A model generated the notes under the pieces. The model ran no database searches, was not told the DNA's origin, and saw only the letters and a program-made list of their open reading frames with translations. From Takakia lepidozioides (Eukaryota; Streptophyta; Takakiopsida; Takakiales; Takakiaceae): a stretch of DNA of 64,000 nt. This document shows positions 24,330-35,325 of the stretch, piece by piece (the stretch's first letter is position 1; each line of letters begins with the position of its first letter). The stretch covers positions 57,082,756-57,146,755 of the forward strand of contig CM060731.1 of the NCBI GenBank assembly GCA_030704615.1. Reading direction: 5' to 3'. The translations under genes and the position numbers were made by a program.

Positions 24330-25435
24330 TTCGCGTTGCTCCGCACTACTAGCGACAACTTCTGAGAACAACGTCCAGATAGATGGGCTATATTCAAGAT
24401 AGATGGGCTATATTCAAGTTTTATGAAAGAGACTACGCATCATGTTGGGAGAAAATGTGGTTGTAGTTTTCCCTTCCTCTTACGATTTGTCAAAGCAAGA
24501 GAGCCCATTGCAATTCGAGGCTTGTTTCATCTGAGCATAATTTGACCGTTGTAATGGCTTTGGCTCGTTTTGATACAACAAGTAGATTTTGTTTATAAAT
24601 ATTGTTTATATGATATCTTTTTCATCTTTATTTTCACTTGGTTTATATTTTATCTGGATTCTGTCTGTCCGCATTAACATTTTGTTTTTCCATATTATTT
24701 TGAAATTATACACATACCCGAGTTTTTTTTGTGTTTTATGCTGGACATTAGCATTTTGTACAGCGGAGTGCTACACAAGTCCGTACACACCAATAAAAAC
24801 TCATTTAGTAGAAAGACCATACAACAATCATTGGCTACCATCATTAAGTTCCAGCAGAATTTTAGGTTCAACATGAAACTCAGTCTGCTTACCAAAGTGC
24901 AGAGTCAACTCCAGACCTAAAGTGGAAAGTATGAATAAAAGAGCACATGTAAAGAGTGTCATCAAATTTGGACTATCAACATCTTGAAGAGACATAACTA
25001 GCAGCTAGACCTCTTCACTAATTTCATCAGCTATTAGGACCAGCAAAAGTACTGACAAACTTTCTGAAGAATGGGTGTACTGATCTCTGGAAATCTTACT
25101 TCAGCTAACTCCGTCTCTGTAAAACTTCCTGTCACAAATACATGAGGTTCTTCTGGAGAGTTTCCTTCTGGAGAGTATCCTTCTGAGCCGGTTTGATTTC
25201 AAGCAAATCTTTTTCCTCACTCTCCCTCTTGATACTCTCCATTGGCTTCCATAAGCTCTAGTTGGAAAAGCTCTAGTTCAGACCCCAACTTACCAGGACA
25301 AACCCTCAATCTGCTGTTAACTTAAAGAGCTGTGACCATGGGAACTCCCATTATACTGGGAAGTTGTAGAGCATACATGATAGATTCCGCATGGTTGAAC
25401 AAACAGGCGGGACACAGAAAAATGATAGCATGGAT
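24330..25435. other. Intergenic, AT-rich
   Basis: No coding exon, inverted repeat or known element recognised. Confidence 0.4.
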
Positions 25436-25439
25436 TTCC

Positions 25440-27230
25440 TTAAATTCTGGGATGCAACTTGTCATCTACAACGAAGGTGTGCACCCAGTTGCCGACCTCA
25501 ATGCAGCAGCGACCTTGCTCCTTTCTAACCCCTCTCACCTTCATCATTCTTCTCAGCTTTGCAGTATCATCACACCTGTAAGCTGCAGCATAAATATTTG
25601 ATAGCAACACATAAGTTGCGGCATCATGTTCATCCCACTTGAGGATGGATGTTGCCGCACGTTCAGCCATCTCCACTTTGAAATGGATTCTGCAGGCACC
25701 AAGCAAGGCCTTCCACACCACAACATCCGGATTGATTGGCATTTTATTAATCGGGTCCACTACCTCATCTATTTGTCCCGCACATCCAAGAAGGTCCACC
25801 ATGCAGCCAAAGTGCTTTACTATCGGAGTGACACCATGATCTTGACTCAAGGAATCGAAGTAGCGTCTTCATTCATTCAGTAGGCCAGTGTGGCTGCAAG
25901 TAGAGAGAACACATATAAAGCTGATATTGTCCGGCTTTCTTTTGCATTCCTTCAAATAGTTGCAGGACCTCCATATGACAACCATGCTGGGCATATCCTG
26001 CGATCATCGCATTCCACGACACCTCATTTCGTTCAGCCACATTGTCAAATATTCCCTTTGCATCCTCAATGCACCCACATTTCGCATACATGTCCACCAG
26101 GGCAGTGTCTAGAATGACATTTGGTACAATTCCAGCTTTGATGATGTCACCTGCACCTCTTTGCCCTTTTACAGGGCTGCCAAGCTTGCACAAGCATTGC
26201 AAACGCACACAAACGTGATGTGGTCGAGCTTCACCCCTTCCCCCATCATTTTCTCATAGGTCTCCAATGCCTCCATCCCGCGTCCCAGCTATGCAGGATG
26301 ACACCAAATCTCGTTCAGCCATACTATTGAACACCCCCTCCGCGTCCTCAATGCTCCCACATTTGACATACATGTTCACAAGGGTATTTTGCAGAATCAC
26401 ATCTGGTACAAATCCAACTTTGGTGATGCAACCGCGGACCTCTTTGCCCTTTTCCAGGGCTGCTAGGCTTGCACACGCACTACAAATGCACACAAACGTG
26501 ATGTGGTTGGGCTTCACCCCTTCCCCCATCATCTGCTCATAGGTCTCCAAAGCCTCCATCCCGCACCCCTGCTATGCATACCCTGCAAGCATCGCGTTCC
26601 AACGACACCACATCTTGTTTAGCCATACTGTCGAGCACTCCTTTTGGATCCTCGATGCACGCACATTTGACATACATTTCCACCAAGGCAGTGTTCAGAA
26701 TTACATCGGGTACAATTCCAAATTTGACGATGCCACCATGGACCTCTTTGCACTTTTCCAAGGCTGCCAGGCTTGCACACGCATTGCAAATGCAAACAAA
26801 CGTTATGTGGTTGGGCTTCACCCCTTCGCATATCATTTGCTCATAGGTCTCCAAAGCCTCCATCTGTGCCCTTGTTGTGCATATCTTGCAATCGTCGCAC
26901 TCCACGACACCACATCTCATTCAGCCATACTGTCGAACACTCCCTTCATACAAGTCCACAATAATGGCATTTGGTACAATTTGCAGCTCTGACAATGTCG
27001 CCATGCACCTCTTCGTCATTTTCCAAAGCTACCAGGCTTGCACACGCATTGCAAATGCACAGAGACGTGACGTGGTCGGGCGTCACCCCTTCCCATCATT
27101 TGATCATAGGTCTCCAAGGCCTCCATACCACGCCCCTGCTGTGCATACCTTGCAAGCATCGTGTTCCACATGATCAAAGATAGTTGAGGCATTTTGTTGA
27201 ACACTTGGTGAGCATCCATGATGCTCTACT
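25440..27230 (-). pseudogene. PLS-class PPR gene, broken
   Basis: Near-identical PPR modules follow each other on the minus strand, each containing MEALETYEQMM..GVKPNHIT, ACASLAALEKGKEV and MYVKCGSIEDAEGVF. They end in an E/E+ domain (25,850-25,440) with VKHFGCMVDLLGCAGQIDEV, PDVVVWKALLGACRIH and YVLLSNIYAAA. The last E+ residues HPRI run into a stop; no DYW domain follows. Damage is clear. Near 26.6 kb one extra base shifts VVSWNAMLAGYA out of frame, followed by an in-frame TAG. At 26.27 kb part of a module is deleted. At 26.2 kb a TAA and a frameshift occur. Such proteins bind organellar RNA for editing; this copy cannot make one. Repeat units so similar to each other suggest recent internal duplication. 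Confidence 0.85.
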
Positions 27231-27359
27231 TGAGCAAGAGGCCGACATACGTATCTGAATTTGCTGAAATGCCTCCTTGGTTTAAAGTCTGTAGAGCCTC
27301 TGGAAGTCTGTCTGCTGCACAAATTAGCATCTTCACATCCCAGAAGTGTCAGAAGAGGC

Positions 27360-27826
27360 ATTGTGGACTCCCTCTCTTGATCCTCTTTTAGAAGTTGTGG
27401 TCATGGTTGAGGTGCCTGATTTTATCAACTGTGCCGGTGCAGCTGCTGCCTTTAGTTGACCATCTATCCATGCAGGTTTCGTGTAGCTATTGATCCACAG
27501 GGAATTGTAGGTAATCTGGAACTTGAAGTCCGGCCCTCTTGGATGAATCTGGACCCACACTCTATCCCTGCTCCTTCAGCTATCCATGCCTCTGCACAAA
27601 TCATGCATACATCCTTTCCTTGCTGCTAGCAGCTGACAATGACAGCCTAGATTTGTTCTAGGAAACACCCAACTCAACTTATTACACCTGTTCCTATGTT
27701 CAATTGCATCTGCTACTCTCTGTAATCCAACAGGCATTCACCTTTTTGCCTCGATTGTCCCACCATTAACTGGGGTCAGAAAAAATATTCATTCCACAAC
27801 TGCTCCTCGTCTCTGTTACCTGCCTC
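27360..27826 (-). repeat. Duplicated segment, left copy
   Basis: Shares ordered sequence with 40,900-41,310: TGCCTGATTTTATCAA, TTGACCATCTA.CCATGCAGG and CCATTAACTGGGGTC are in both. The minus-strand reading contains IHPRGPDFKFQITYNS and PAWIDGQLKAA, of unknown function. The LTR element was inserted at the right edge of this copy. Confidence 0.75.
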
Positions 27827-28887
27827 TGTTAGAGGGCTGTCTGGGACTTAAACACTTTTATGGGCTCTGTGGGGTACCCTTAATTTTTGCGCAGACTTAC
27901 GGATGGTAGACTTAGACCAACAGAGGTCTTAGGGGTGACAGGCACAGGCTTTAGGAGTGGTAGACAGGTTTACACACTCAGTCACAGTCTATCACAGCCA
28001 TACACAGCCTTACACAGCCCGACATAGCCTTACACAGTCTGTCACGATCAATCACATCCTATCATAGTTAGTCATAGTCTATCACAGCTCGGCACAGTTT
28101 GGCACAGCCAGTCACAGCCCGACACAACTTTACACAGCCAGTTACAGCCGACACAGTCCGACACAGCCAGTCATAGCTCGGCACAGTCACAGCCCAACAC
28201 AGCTTGGCACAGCCCGTCACAGCGTACATAGGGAACGGTTATCATTAGCAAAGAACGACTGTGTGGGAACAACATCTGCAGAGGGAACGTGTTACTTCAG
28301 GGGTGACAGTTAGTTAGTTAGGCGGTTACAACAGCTTGCATGTAGATGAGGCAGAGTAGCAACGGGGGGAGTTCTTGGTCATGAGTGGAGGAGATGAAGT
28401 GGAGAGCAGGAACGGAACCAAGGATGGAGAACACGGCGAAGATGGGAAGATGATTGGATCGATGCTTGATTCATGCAAGCTGTAGAGTCGTACTGTAGAA
28501 CATATTAGAGACACTATGGCTACGGCCTGATACTGAACAGAGATTAATATGATACACATTCCTTACCCACACCGTGTAGAGAGAACTGAGTGAAATTGTG
28601 GAATGAATGGTTGAGCAATCGGAACCTGGTAGATTGCTGAAGTAAACTGTTTCTCAAATATAAACAGTAAGGTAATATGCTGATAAGAAGGCAAGAAGGA
28701 ATACAAACAAGAAGCACTACCATGATACACCAGATGTAGGTCATGACTGATTGTTCTAAGCGGGCTGAGTGCTTAGAGATATCCAACTCTTCTATTTTGG
28801 AGTTCCCTCCTCGGATAGTCCCACCATGGACATCAGTGTCTCAGGCCCAAATTTGTATACATGCAAGTGAGTAAAAGCCGCTCGCCA
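27827..28887 (+). repeat. 5' LTR
   Basis: 1,061 bp, TGTTAGAG...CTCGCCA. It contains a CACAG-rich tandem cluster (about 27,960-28,225). It differs from the 3' LTR mainly by about 47 bp in place of 11 bp just before GTGAGTAAAAGCC, and by scattered substitutions. Confidence 0.93.
27960..28225 (+). repeat. CACAG tandem cluster in 5' LTR
   Basis: Imperfect 10-15 bp units of the form (T)CACAGYC(N)2-4 repeat about 18 times. The 3' LTR has the same cluster at 39,806-40,050. A third cluster lies inside the element at 35,189-35,325. Confidence 0.85.
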
Positions 28888-29475
28888 TTTGGCGACCATA
28901 CTGGGGAACTAAGTCAAGAACAACCAGATGTGATAGGCATCTTATGGGATCATGGTGGTTGGAGAATTAAAGAATTTGATGTGAATCAAATTCCCTGTGG
29001 AACTGAGAAAGAAAGGTTGTCCAAGCAATTCTTTCAGAGATTCTTGGAATTGCCAGACGGTTGTAAAGAAAACATTCTTAAGAGAGTGCATGATGCATAT
29101 CCTGAGTGGGGTCTGGAGAAAGGAGTGATAAAGATTTATCAGGTGGCCTGTAGAGGGAGAGCAAGTTGGTTACCAACACTGGTTTATGTGATAGCGTTGC
29201 TATCCATTAAACGAGTGGAATTTGAAGGCTGGGAGGAACGGAAAGTGAATGTTTACACTCATATGCATGAAGAACTTGTACTGGTAAAGAATTGGATTCC
29301 CAAGGATATCTTGTGGATCAAACTTACACCAAGAACAGCTTTCCAAACGTGTTTGCCATATGGTTATATGGTAACAGAGACTTCTAGTATAGCCAAGGGT
29401 GCATTGAAGCTTGAAAGAAACCCAGGCATATACGAGAGATACTACATGAGAGAGTTTTGGTTATTGCCTCATTGA
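28861..29475 (+). CDS. Extra ORF between PBS and gag
   Basis: An open frame of 204 codons whose first ATG lies within the LTR end. It includes IGILWDHGGWRIKEFDVNQ, FFQRFLELPDGCKENIL and WIPKDILWIKLTPRTAFQ. No stops interrupt it although gag and pol are broken. Ogre/Tat elements are known to carry an ORF upstream of gag. Whether this one is related cannot be told by eye. Product unknown; the start could be further downstream. Confidence 0.55.
   Translation: MQVSKSRSPFGDHTGELSQEQPDVIGILWDHGGWRIKEFDVNQIPCGTEKERLSKQFFQRFLELPDGCKENILKRVHDAYPEWGLEKGVIKIYQVACRGRASWLPTLVYVIALLSIKRVEFEGWEERKVNVYTHMHEELVLVKNWIPKDILWIKLTPRTAFQTCLPYGYMVTETSSIAKGALKLERNPGIYERYYMREFWLLPH
28890..28907 (+). promoter_or_regulatory. 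Primer-binding site
   Basis: TGGCGACCATACTGGGGA lies 2 nt after the 5' LTR. It begins with TGG as expected for pairing with a tRNA 3' CCA. The form is close to PBSs of Tat/Ogre-like elements. The tRNA was not identified. Confidence 0.75.
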
Positions 29476-29495
29476 AGATATGAAAGACATGGGAC

Positions 29496-31410
29496 ATGAG
29501 TGATGAAAGAGAAGCTAGACTTCACAGATATTCAGCAAAAAGAGAGAGTTATTTGAAAGCTAATTATCCATATCTTTGGGAGAGAGGAATAGACATAGAA
29601 GAATCATCTGGACCTCTCACACCATTAAGGTCGAAGAGTACATCACCCATACCGGAGGAACCAGAGTTGGATGCCACTCCTTCTTATTCTTTACAAGAAA
29701 GATTAAGGGATTTGGTACAGGAAGAGGATCAGCCACGAGGAGAGAGATCTGAGGTACATCCCTGGATAAAAGATTTGACAGAAATCTTTGATAAGAGTTG
29801 GCATGGAACACCAAAAGCAGGAACTCCAGTTTCTGAAGCAGAAGACAAAGAAGGAGAGGAAGATGTGGCAGAGCCAACGGAGAGTTCAAACTCTCCAACA
29901 CCATTGCAATTGAGTTACATGAGTGAAGAAGAGGAAAACCAAGAGAAGAACTTGGAAGATGAAAACAGAGAGAAGAATTTGGAAGATGAAGAGTATGAAG
30001 AAGTAGACCCAACAGTTGAGGTTGAGACTACAACCGGGACATCCCAACCTGTTGGACCTGGATCAAGTAGAGCACTTGGATCACAGGCCAACGAAGGTGT
30101 CGGCTCAAGGGGATCAGGCGGGCAGCTTGGATCTAGCTCTGGAAGAACAGGGAGTGTGGGAAGTAATGCAACTGGAGCTGGGGATACTGAGAATACAGTG
30201 GGGCCGGTAGCATGGAGTGCTCAGGGGCCAGCATCTGGTGGAAGATCCACCACTACAACAACAGGTCCTCAAGGACCAGCACCTGTCAGTGGGCAAGGTG
30301 TAGGGCCACAGATGGCGGTACCTCCAACACGGGCAAAACCACATTTTCCAATATACGCAGGGAAAGGGGATCCTGATGTACACATTAGTCAATTTGAGCA
30401 CATGTGTATTGTGAACAATGAGAATGGTGATGATGCCAAGATGAGATTGTTTCCTTGTTCACTTATCAAGAAAGCAAGTGAATGGTATGCAAGATTTCCA
30501 GATAATCATTTCCTAACGTGGAATGGCCTTAGTACGGCATTCCGGAATAGGTTCAGGACAAGCAAAACTGAGGATGAAGTGTATGGAAGTTTACAACAGT
30601 TAAGGCAAAAGAAGCATAAAACTGTTGAGGAGTACATGGAAAAAATGGAGGCTGCTGTACCAGCGCCAGGGTTATAGAAGACTTGGTTTGTGAGTGGACT
30701 AAGACCAGAGTTGCAAAAGAAAGTGGATATGTTACCCCATAATACAGTGGAGGAGGCATTTGAAACAGCCAACAGGATTGAGCAATTGGGAATGCTCAGA
30801 AGAGATAAGAGGGATGATGAGGACTCTGAGGATGAGTCAGATGAGGAAGAAGAGCAAGAGCTCAAATGGAAGAGTAAGAAAAAAGAGAAGCTGAAGAGGG
30901 AAAACTATGAGAAAAACTGGAGGAGATCTTGAAGAAGTATGCCACAGAGGCTGCAACACATTGGAGGAAGGGTGTTTGGTGTGCAAAATGCCAGAATGAA
31001 GGCCATACCACAGCTGAATGCCACATGAAGAAGAAACATTGTACTATCTATAAAATGGATAACCATTCTACAGAGAATTGTTATTACAACAGAAGGATAG
31101 CTGCAAGAGAACCTAGGCAAGTAAGGGTGCATCAAGTGCAGCCCCAACCAAGAAGGAACAATGATCGGGACCATTATGGAAGGCCTGGTGGTTATAATAA
31201 TGGTATGGCAGGGAGAGGTAATCCAAGAGGGAATTACCAAGGCAATCCCAGAGGCAACTATCAGGGTAATCCAAGGGGGAATTATCAGCCAGGGAATCAG
31301 GATTATAGAAATAATCCCAGAGCAGACTAAGACCCAATGGTGAAGAATTGTGTTACTATTGTAATCAGGCAGGACATCGTAAAGCAGCCTGTCCATTCTG
31401 GATCAGACAC
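29496..31410 (+). pseudogene. gag (capsid and nucleocapsid), broken
   Basis: ATG 29,496. An acidic, Gly/Ser-rich N-terminal part is followed by the retrotransposon gag domain (PHFPIYAGKGDPDVHISQF, LFPCSLIKKASEWYARFP, FRNRFRTSKTEDEVY). An in-frame TAG lies at 30,675-30,677. The frame resumes to 30,932 and then shifts: one extra A in GAGAAAAACTGG fits, giving KLEEILKKYATEAA in the next frame. Nucleocapsid: zinc knuckle 1 CAKCQNEGHTTAEC intact; knuckle 2 CTIYKMDNHSTENC has Tyr for the second Cys; a glycine-rich NPRGNYQG repeat follows; knuckle 3 CYYCNQAGHRKAAC lies near 31,350 in another frame. It packages element RNA when intact. Confidence 0.88.
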
Positions 31411-31498
31411 TAGAATGAGATGAGAGCTCCTGTGAATGAGGGCCCACTGGTGGTAGCTCACATGGTTAGGCCATGTTTTTGTACCAGAAGTAAGTACA

Positions 31499-32278
31499 AT
31501 GATAGTAACCAGAAGCAAAGCTAAACTAACACCTCTAGTGGATGAGGAAGAAAATGGTAATGAGGATGATAGTGACGTGCCTGAAGATGATGAGGCTTGG
31601 AGGAATGAGAAGGAACTACACAGGGAAGTGGCTGACACCATAAGGGAAATGCAGAAGAATACTGATATCCCTATGGCAGATACTTCTGACTCTGATGGAG
31701 AAGATGGAGAAGGTGAAGATGAAGTGAAGAAAGAGGCTGCACATGTGCGGGGTAATGAAAGGACTTTGGTTGAAGTAATATGCCAGACCAAAGCTGAAAT
31801 TACCATTGGACAACTATTGGTTGTGGCACCTCATTGTAGGCACAGGCTGTATCAAGCGATTAATCAGATTGCTCATGTGACAGAGAACACAGACTTGAAC
31901 AGCAAGCTGACAAGCTATAATGTGAAGCCAGAAGGGCGAGAAACAGTCATGGACTTTGATGATTCTATGCCAGTAATCCAATTGAGAATTGGAAGCACAG
32001 ACTTGACTGATGTACTAATAGATGGAGGCTCGGGGGTGAATATCATGACAGACCAATTAAGGCAGAAGCTTGGTCTGAGTAGTATGAAACCAGCCCCATT
32101 CACAGTAACAATGGCAGATCAAATGAGTGTACAGCCTTTAGGCTTGATAAGGGGAGTTAAGATACAGATTCAGAAGATGATCTTTAAGATCACAGTGACT
32201 GTGTTGAAAATGGATGATGTTATGTTACTCCTTATTACTGGGTCGACCATGGCTAAAACAGGCCAAGGTATTCCATGA
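31499..32278 (+). pseudogene. Retroelement aspartic protease region of pol
   Basis: A 259-codon frame. The C-terminal half has LRIGSTDLTDVLIDGGSGVNIM, the aspartic protease active site in its DGGSGVN plant Ty3 form, and a second conserved stretch MDDVMLLLITGSTMAKTG. The N-terminal part is acidic. After 32,278 the reading continues in another frame (FHDWNSQLLTVHDGKHKI) through a TAG, and returns to this frame near 32,429, so two shifts separate protease from RT. Confidence 0.85.
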
Positions 32279-32428
32279 CTGGAATTCCCAGTTACTGACT
32301 GTACATGATGGGAAGCACAAGATATAGGTCACCACTAAGAAATCTAGTAGGCTACCTGCTACCCGAAGACCTCGTGGAGTCAGAGAGTATGACTGGAGGG
32401 AGGACTTGATGAGGAGCAGGAAGCTACC

Positions 32429-33700
32429 ATGTTTGCTGCACACCCAGAGTGGGAACATGTTGCAGAAATGCATCTGGGAGGTCTGAGTTGTTTTAAAGGT
32501 ATCTGCTATGGTGCAGTAACAGCCACACCAATTGAGGGTGAAACAAGTAGTTACCCACCACATTTCTATGAGGAAAGAGAGGGAGAAATGGAAATCCTAG
32601 AAGAACCAGCCACTGTGAGTTTGCAAGATGAAGTAGTGGTTGGATGGACAATCCCAGCGGAGGAGCAGGTGAGAGAAGTGAATGTGGGAACGGAGGAGGA
32701 ACCAAGATTGGTGAAAGTGGGGGCTGACTTGGAGCCAGATTTTTTTGAGGAAGCCAAGAGTCTGTTCATCAAATACAGAGATGTATTTGCGTGGAGCTAT
32801 GAGGATCTGAAAGGGATACCACCTGAGATCTGTCAGCATAAGATTGAACTGGAACCAGGGTCAGTGCCAATCAAACAGACAAGGTACATGATGAATCCCA
32901 ACTATGCACATAAGGTTGGGGAAGAGATCAAGAAGTTGGCTGAGGCTAAGTTCATATACCCGATAGAGTATACAACTTGGTTGTCACCCATTGTGATAGT
33001 TCCCAAGAAGAATGACAAACTGAGAGTTTGTGTGAACTATAAGAATCTGAATGCTTGTACAAAGAAAGATCCATTTCCATAGCCATTCACAGAGGCTGTA
33101 TTGGACATTGTGGCTGGCCATGAGATGTACTCATTCATGGATGGCTTCAGTGGGTATAATCAAGTACAAGTGGTAGAAGAAGACCAGGGAAAGACAGCTT
33201 TCATCACAAACTGGGGTGCTTATGCATACAAAGTCATGCCTTTTGGACTTTGTAATGCACCAGCAACATTTCAGAGAGTGATAAGTGAATCCTTCCATGA
33301 GTATCTGGATGATTTCATGCAAGTGTTCTTAGATGATTTCAGTGTGTACAGTTCTAAGAATGAGCACTTGCATAAATTGGAGTTATGTTTGGCAAGATGC
33401 GGGATGAGAGGTCTGGGTCTGAATCCAGAAAAATGTACTTTCTGTGTGAACTTAGGGGTATTTCTGGGACACATTGTGTGTAAGAAGGGATTACTTGTGG
33501 ACCCCAGAAAGACGGAGGCCATTAAAACATCACCACCACCAGGAAATGTTAAAAGTCTAAGGAGATTCCTTGGACAAACCAGTTACTACAGAAGGTTTGT
33601 CAGACGGTATGCACTGATGGCAACACCTTTGAGCAAGCTTCTGAAGAAGGATGCAGTGTTTACATGAACAGCTGAATGTCAACAGGCTTTTGAGGAACTT
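32429..33700 (+). pseudogene. Reverse transcriptase, in-frame TAG, RNase H lost
   Basis: Two open parts in one path, split by TAG at 33,080-33,082 (CAG is likely ancestral). RT motifs in order: PIKQTRYMMNPNY, IVPKKNDKLRVCVNYKNLN, SFMDGFSGYNQVQV, MPFGLCNAPATFQR, the active site VFLDDFSVYS near 33,325, and FLGHIVCKKGL. The fingers, palm and connection are present (QTSYYRRFVRRYA). After ECQQAFEELTLSL near 33,710 the sequence jumps straight to the linker before integrase. No RNase H motifs (DAS..., TD..L) are present, so about 1 kb appears deleted. Confidence 0.9.
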
Positions 33701-33714
33701 ACATTATCACTTGT

Positions 33715-35180
33715 CACGCCTAACAACAGGAGAGCCCGCCACGGGAGTAGAAGACCAATTACCTGATGCGAGTCTATTTGCAGTGGAGGTGCAAGGAAGT
33801 GCAGATGATTGGTTAGATTGGCAGTGGCCAATCAGATACTACCTTACTCATGGTCAGTGCCCACCCAGTTATGGGAAGGAACAGAGAAAGAGAATAGCTA
33901 TCAAGGCTTTACCTTACACTATGATAGGCAGCAGAATGTATAAGCTAGGACCTGATGGAGTTCTGAAACGATGCTTGTACCACCATGAAGTAAATAAAGT
34001 TTTGGAGGAAGCTCATAAAGGAGTGGCTGGAGGTCATTTTGGAGAGGAGACTACCAGTAGGAAGATACTACTTGCAGGTTACTGGTGGCCTACTTTGTTC
34101 AAGGATGTACACAAGTATTGCAAGAGTTGTGATGAGTATTAGAGGCTAGGACCATTGAGATATGGAAAGATGACTTTGCATCCTACGATGCCTACTGAAC
34201 CATTTCAAAAGTGGGGACTAGACTTTGTTGGACCAATAAACCCACCAGCCAGAAATACATAGAACAAGTATATAATCACAGCCACTGATTATACTACAAA
34301 GTGGGTAGAAGCTAAGGCTTTGAGGGACAACACAGCTAAGTCTACAGCAAGGTTCCTGTATGAGAACATACTCACAAGATTTGGCTATCCCCTGGAATTT
34401 ATTAGTGACCAGGGAAGTCACTTCATTAATGAGACTATAGAACTATTGACTAAAGAGTTCATGATTGTGCACGGGAAGAGTACAACCTATTACCCACAGG
34501 GTAATGGGCAGGCAGAAGCCACCAACAAAATACTATGTACTATTTTGGCTAAGATAGTCAATGCAAACAGAACGGATTGGGATACAAAGTTGCTGACAGC
34601 TTTGTGGTCATACAAGACGTCATATAAAGTCACCACTAAGTATACACCATTCCAATTAGTTTATGGTATGGAAGCTTTACTTCCAGTAAGTTCTTGTTAC
34701 CTACCATGAGAACTGCATGGGGAAGGAGAATGGAATTGGAAGATTAAAGTCAGGAAACATGAATTATATCATGTGGAAGAAGTACGTGCGGATGCAGCAG
34801 ATAACATGACCAGAATTCAGATGAAGAGGAAGGATCAATTTGATGAAGGTAAACTGAAAACTTTTAAGACGGGTGATTTGGTTCTGTGGTTGCAGAAGAA
34901 GGGAAAGATGAAAGCTTCTAAGCTTAAGTCACCATGGAAAGGACCTTATGTCATACAGAAGATGTATGATAACAACACAGCTATGTTACAAACCATTAAT
35001 AAGGAGATGTTGGGAAGAATCAATGCCAATAAGTTGAAGGGATACAGTGGTATCCATGACAAACCATTGCAGCATGATTTGCATATTGAAACACAGAAAC
35101 AATCACGGGCTACATCGGTGATACCAACGGAGCATGAAGCACTTGTCGTAAAGCCGAATGTGTATGGCCTGAGCGGAGAA
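33715..35180 (+). pseudogene. Integrase with GPY/F-type end
   Basis: HHCC zinc region (HHEVNKVLEEAHKGVAGGHF ... CKSCDEY), then the DDE core: WGLDFVGP near 34,215, FISDQGSHF near 34,400 and [12 protein letters not shown] near 34,505. The C-terminal domain has SPWKGPYVIQKMY. One frame holds throughout, with three stops (TAG near 34,140, TAG near 34,260, TGA near 34,708). It inserts element cDNA when intact. Confidence 0.9.
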
Positions 35181-35188
35181 CACGGGTG

Positions 35189-35325
35189 TTCGCACAGCTA
35201 TCACAACCCATCACAGTACCACACAGTCTATCACAGTCCATCACAGTCCATCACAACATCACACAGCCTATCACAGTTTACCACAGTTTGACACAGCTTG
35301 TCACAGCCCAACACAGCCTATGCGA
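35189..35325 (+). repeat. Internal CACAG tandem cluster
   Basis: Same short unit as in both LTRs (ATCACAG, CACAGTC, CACAGCC), but located between integrase and the 3' ORF region. It begins soon after the last integrase codons. Confidence 0.8.

Noticed and set aside
30905-31396. 163-codon minus-strand frame across the gag nucleocapsid
   Set aside because: It is the complement of the glycine-rich NPRGNYQG repeat and zinc knuckles, a shadow frame.
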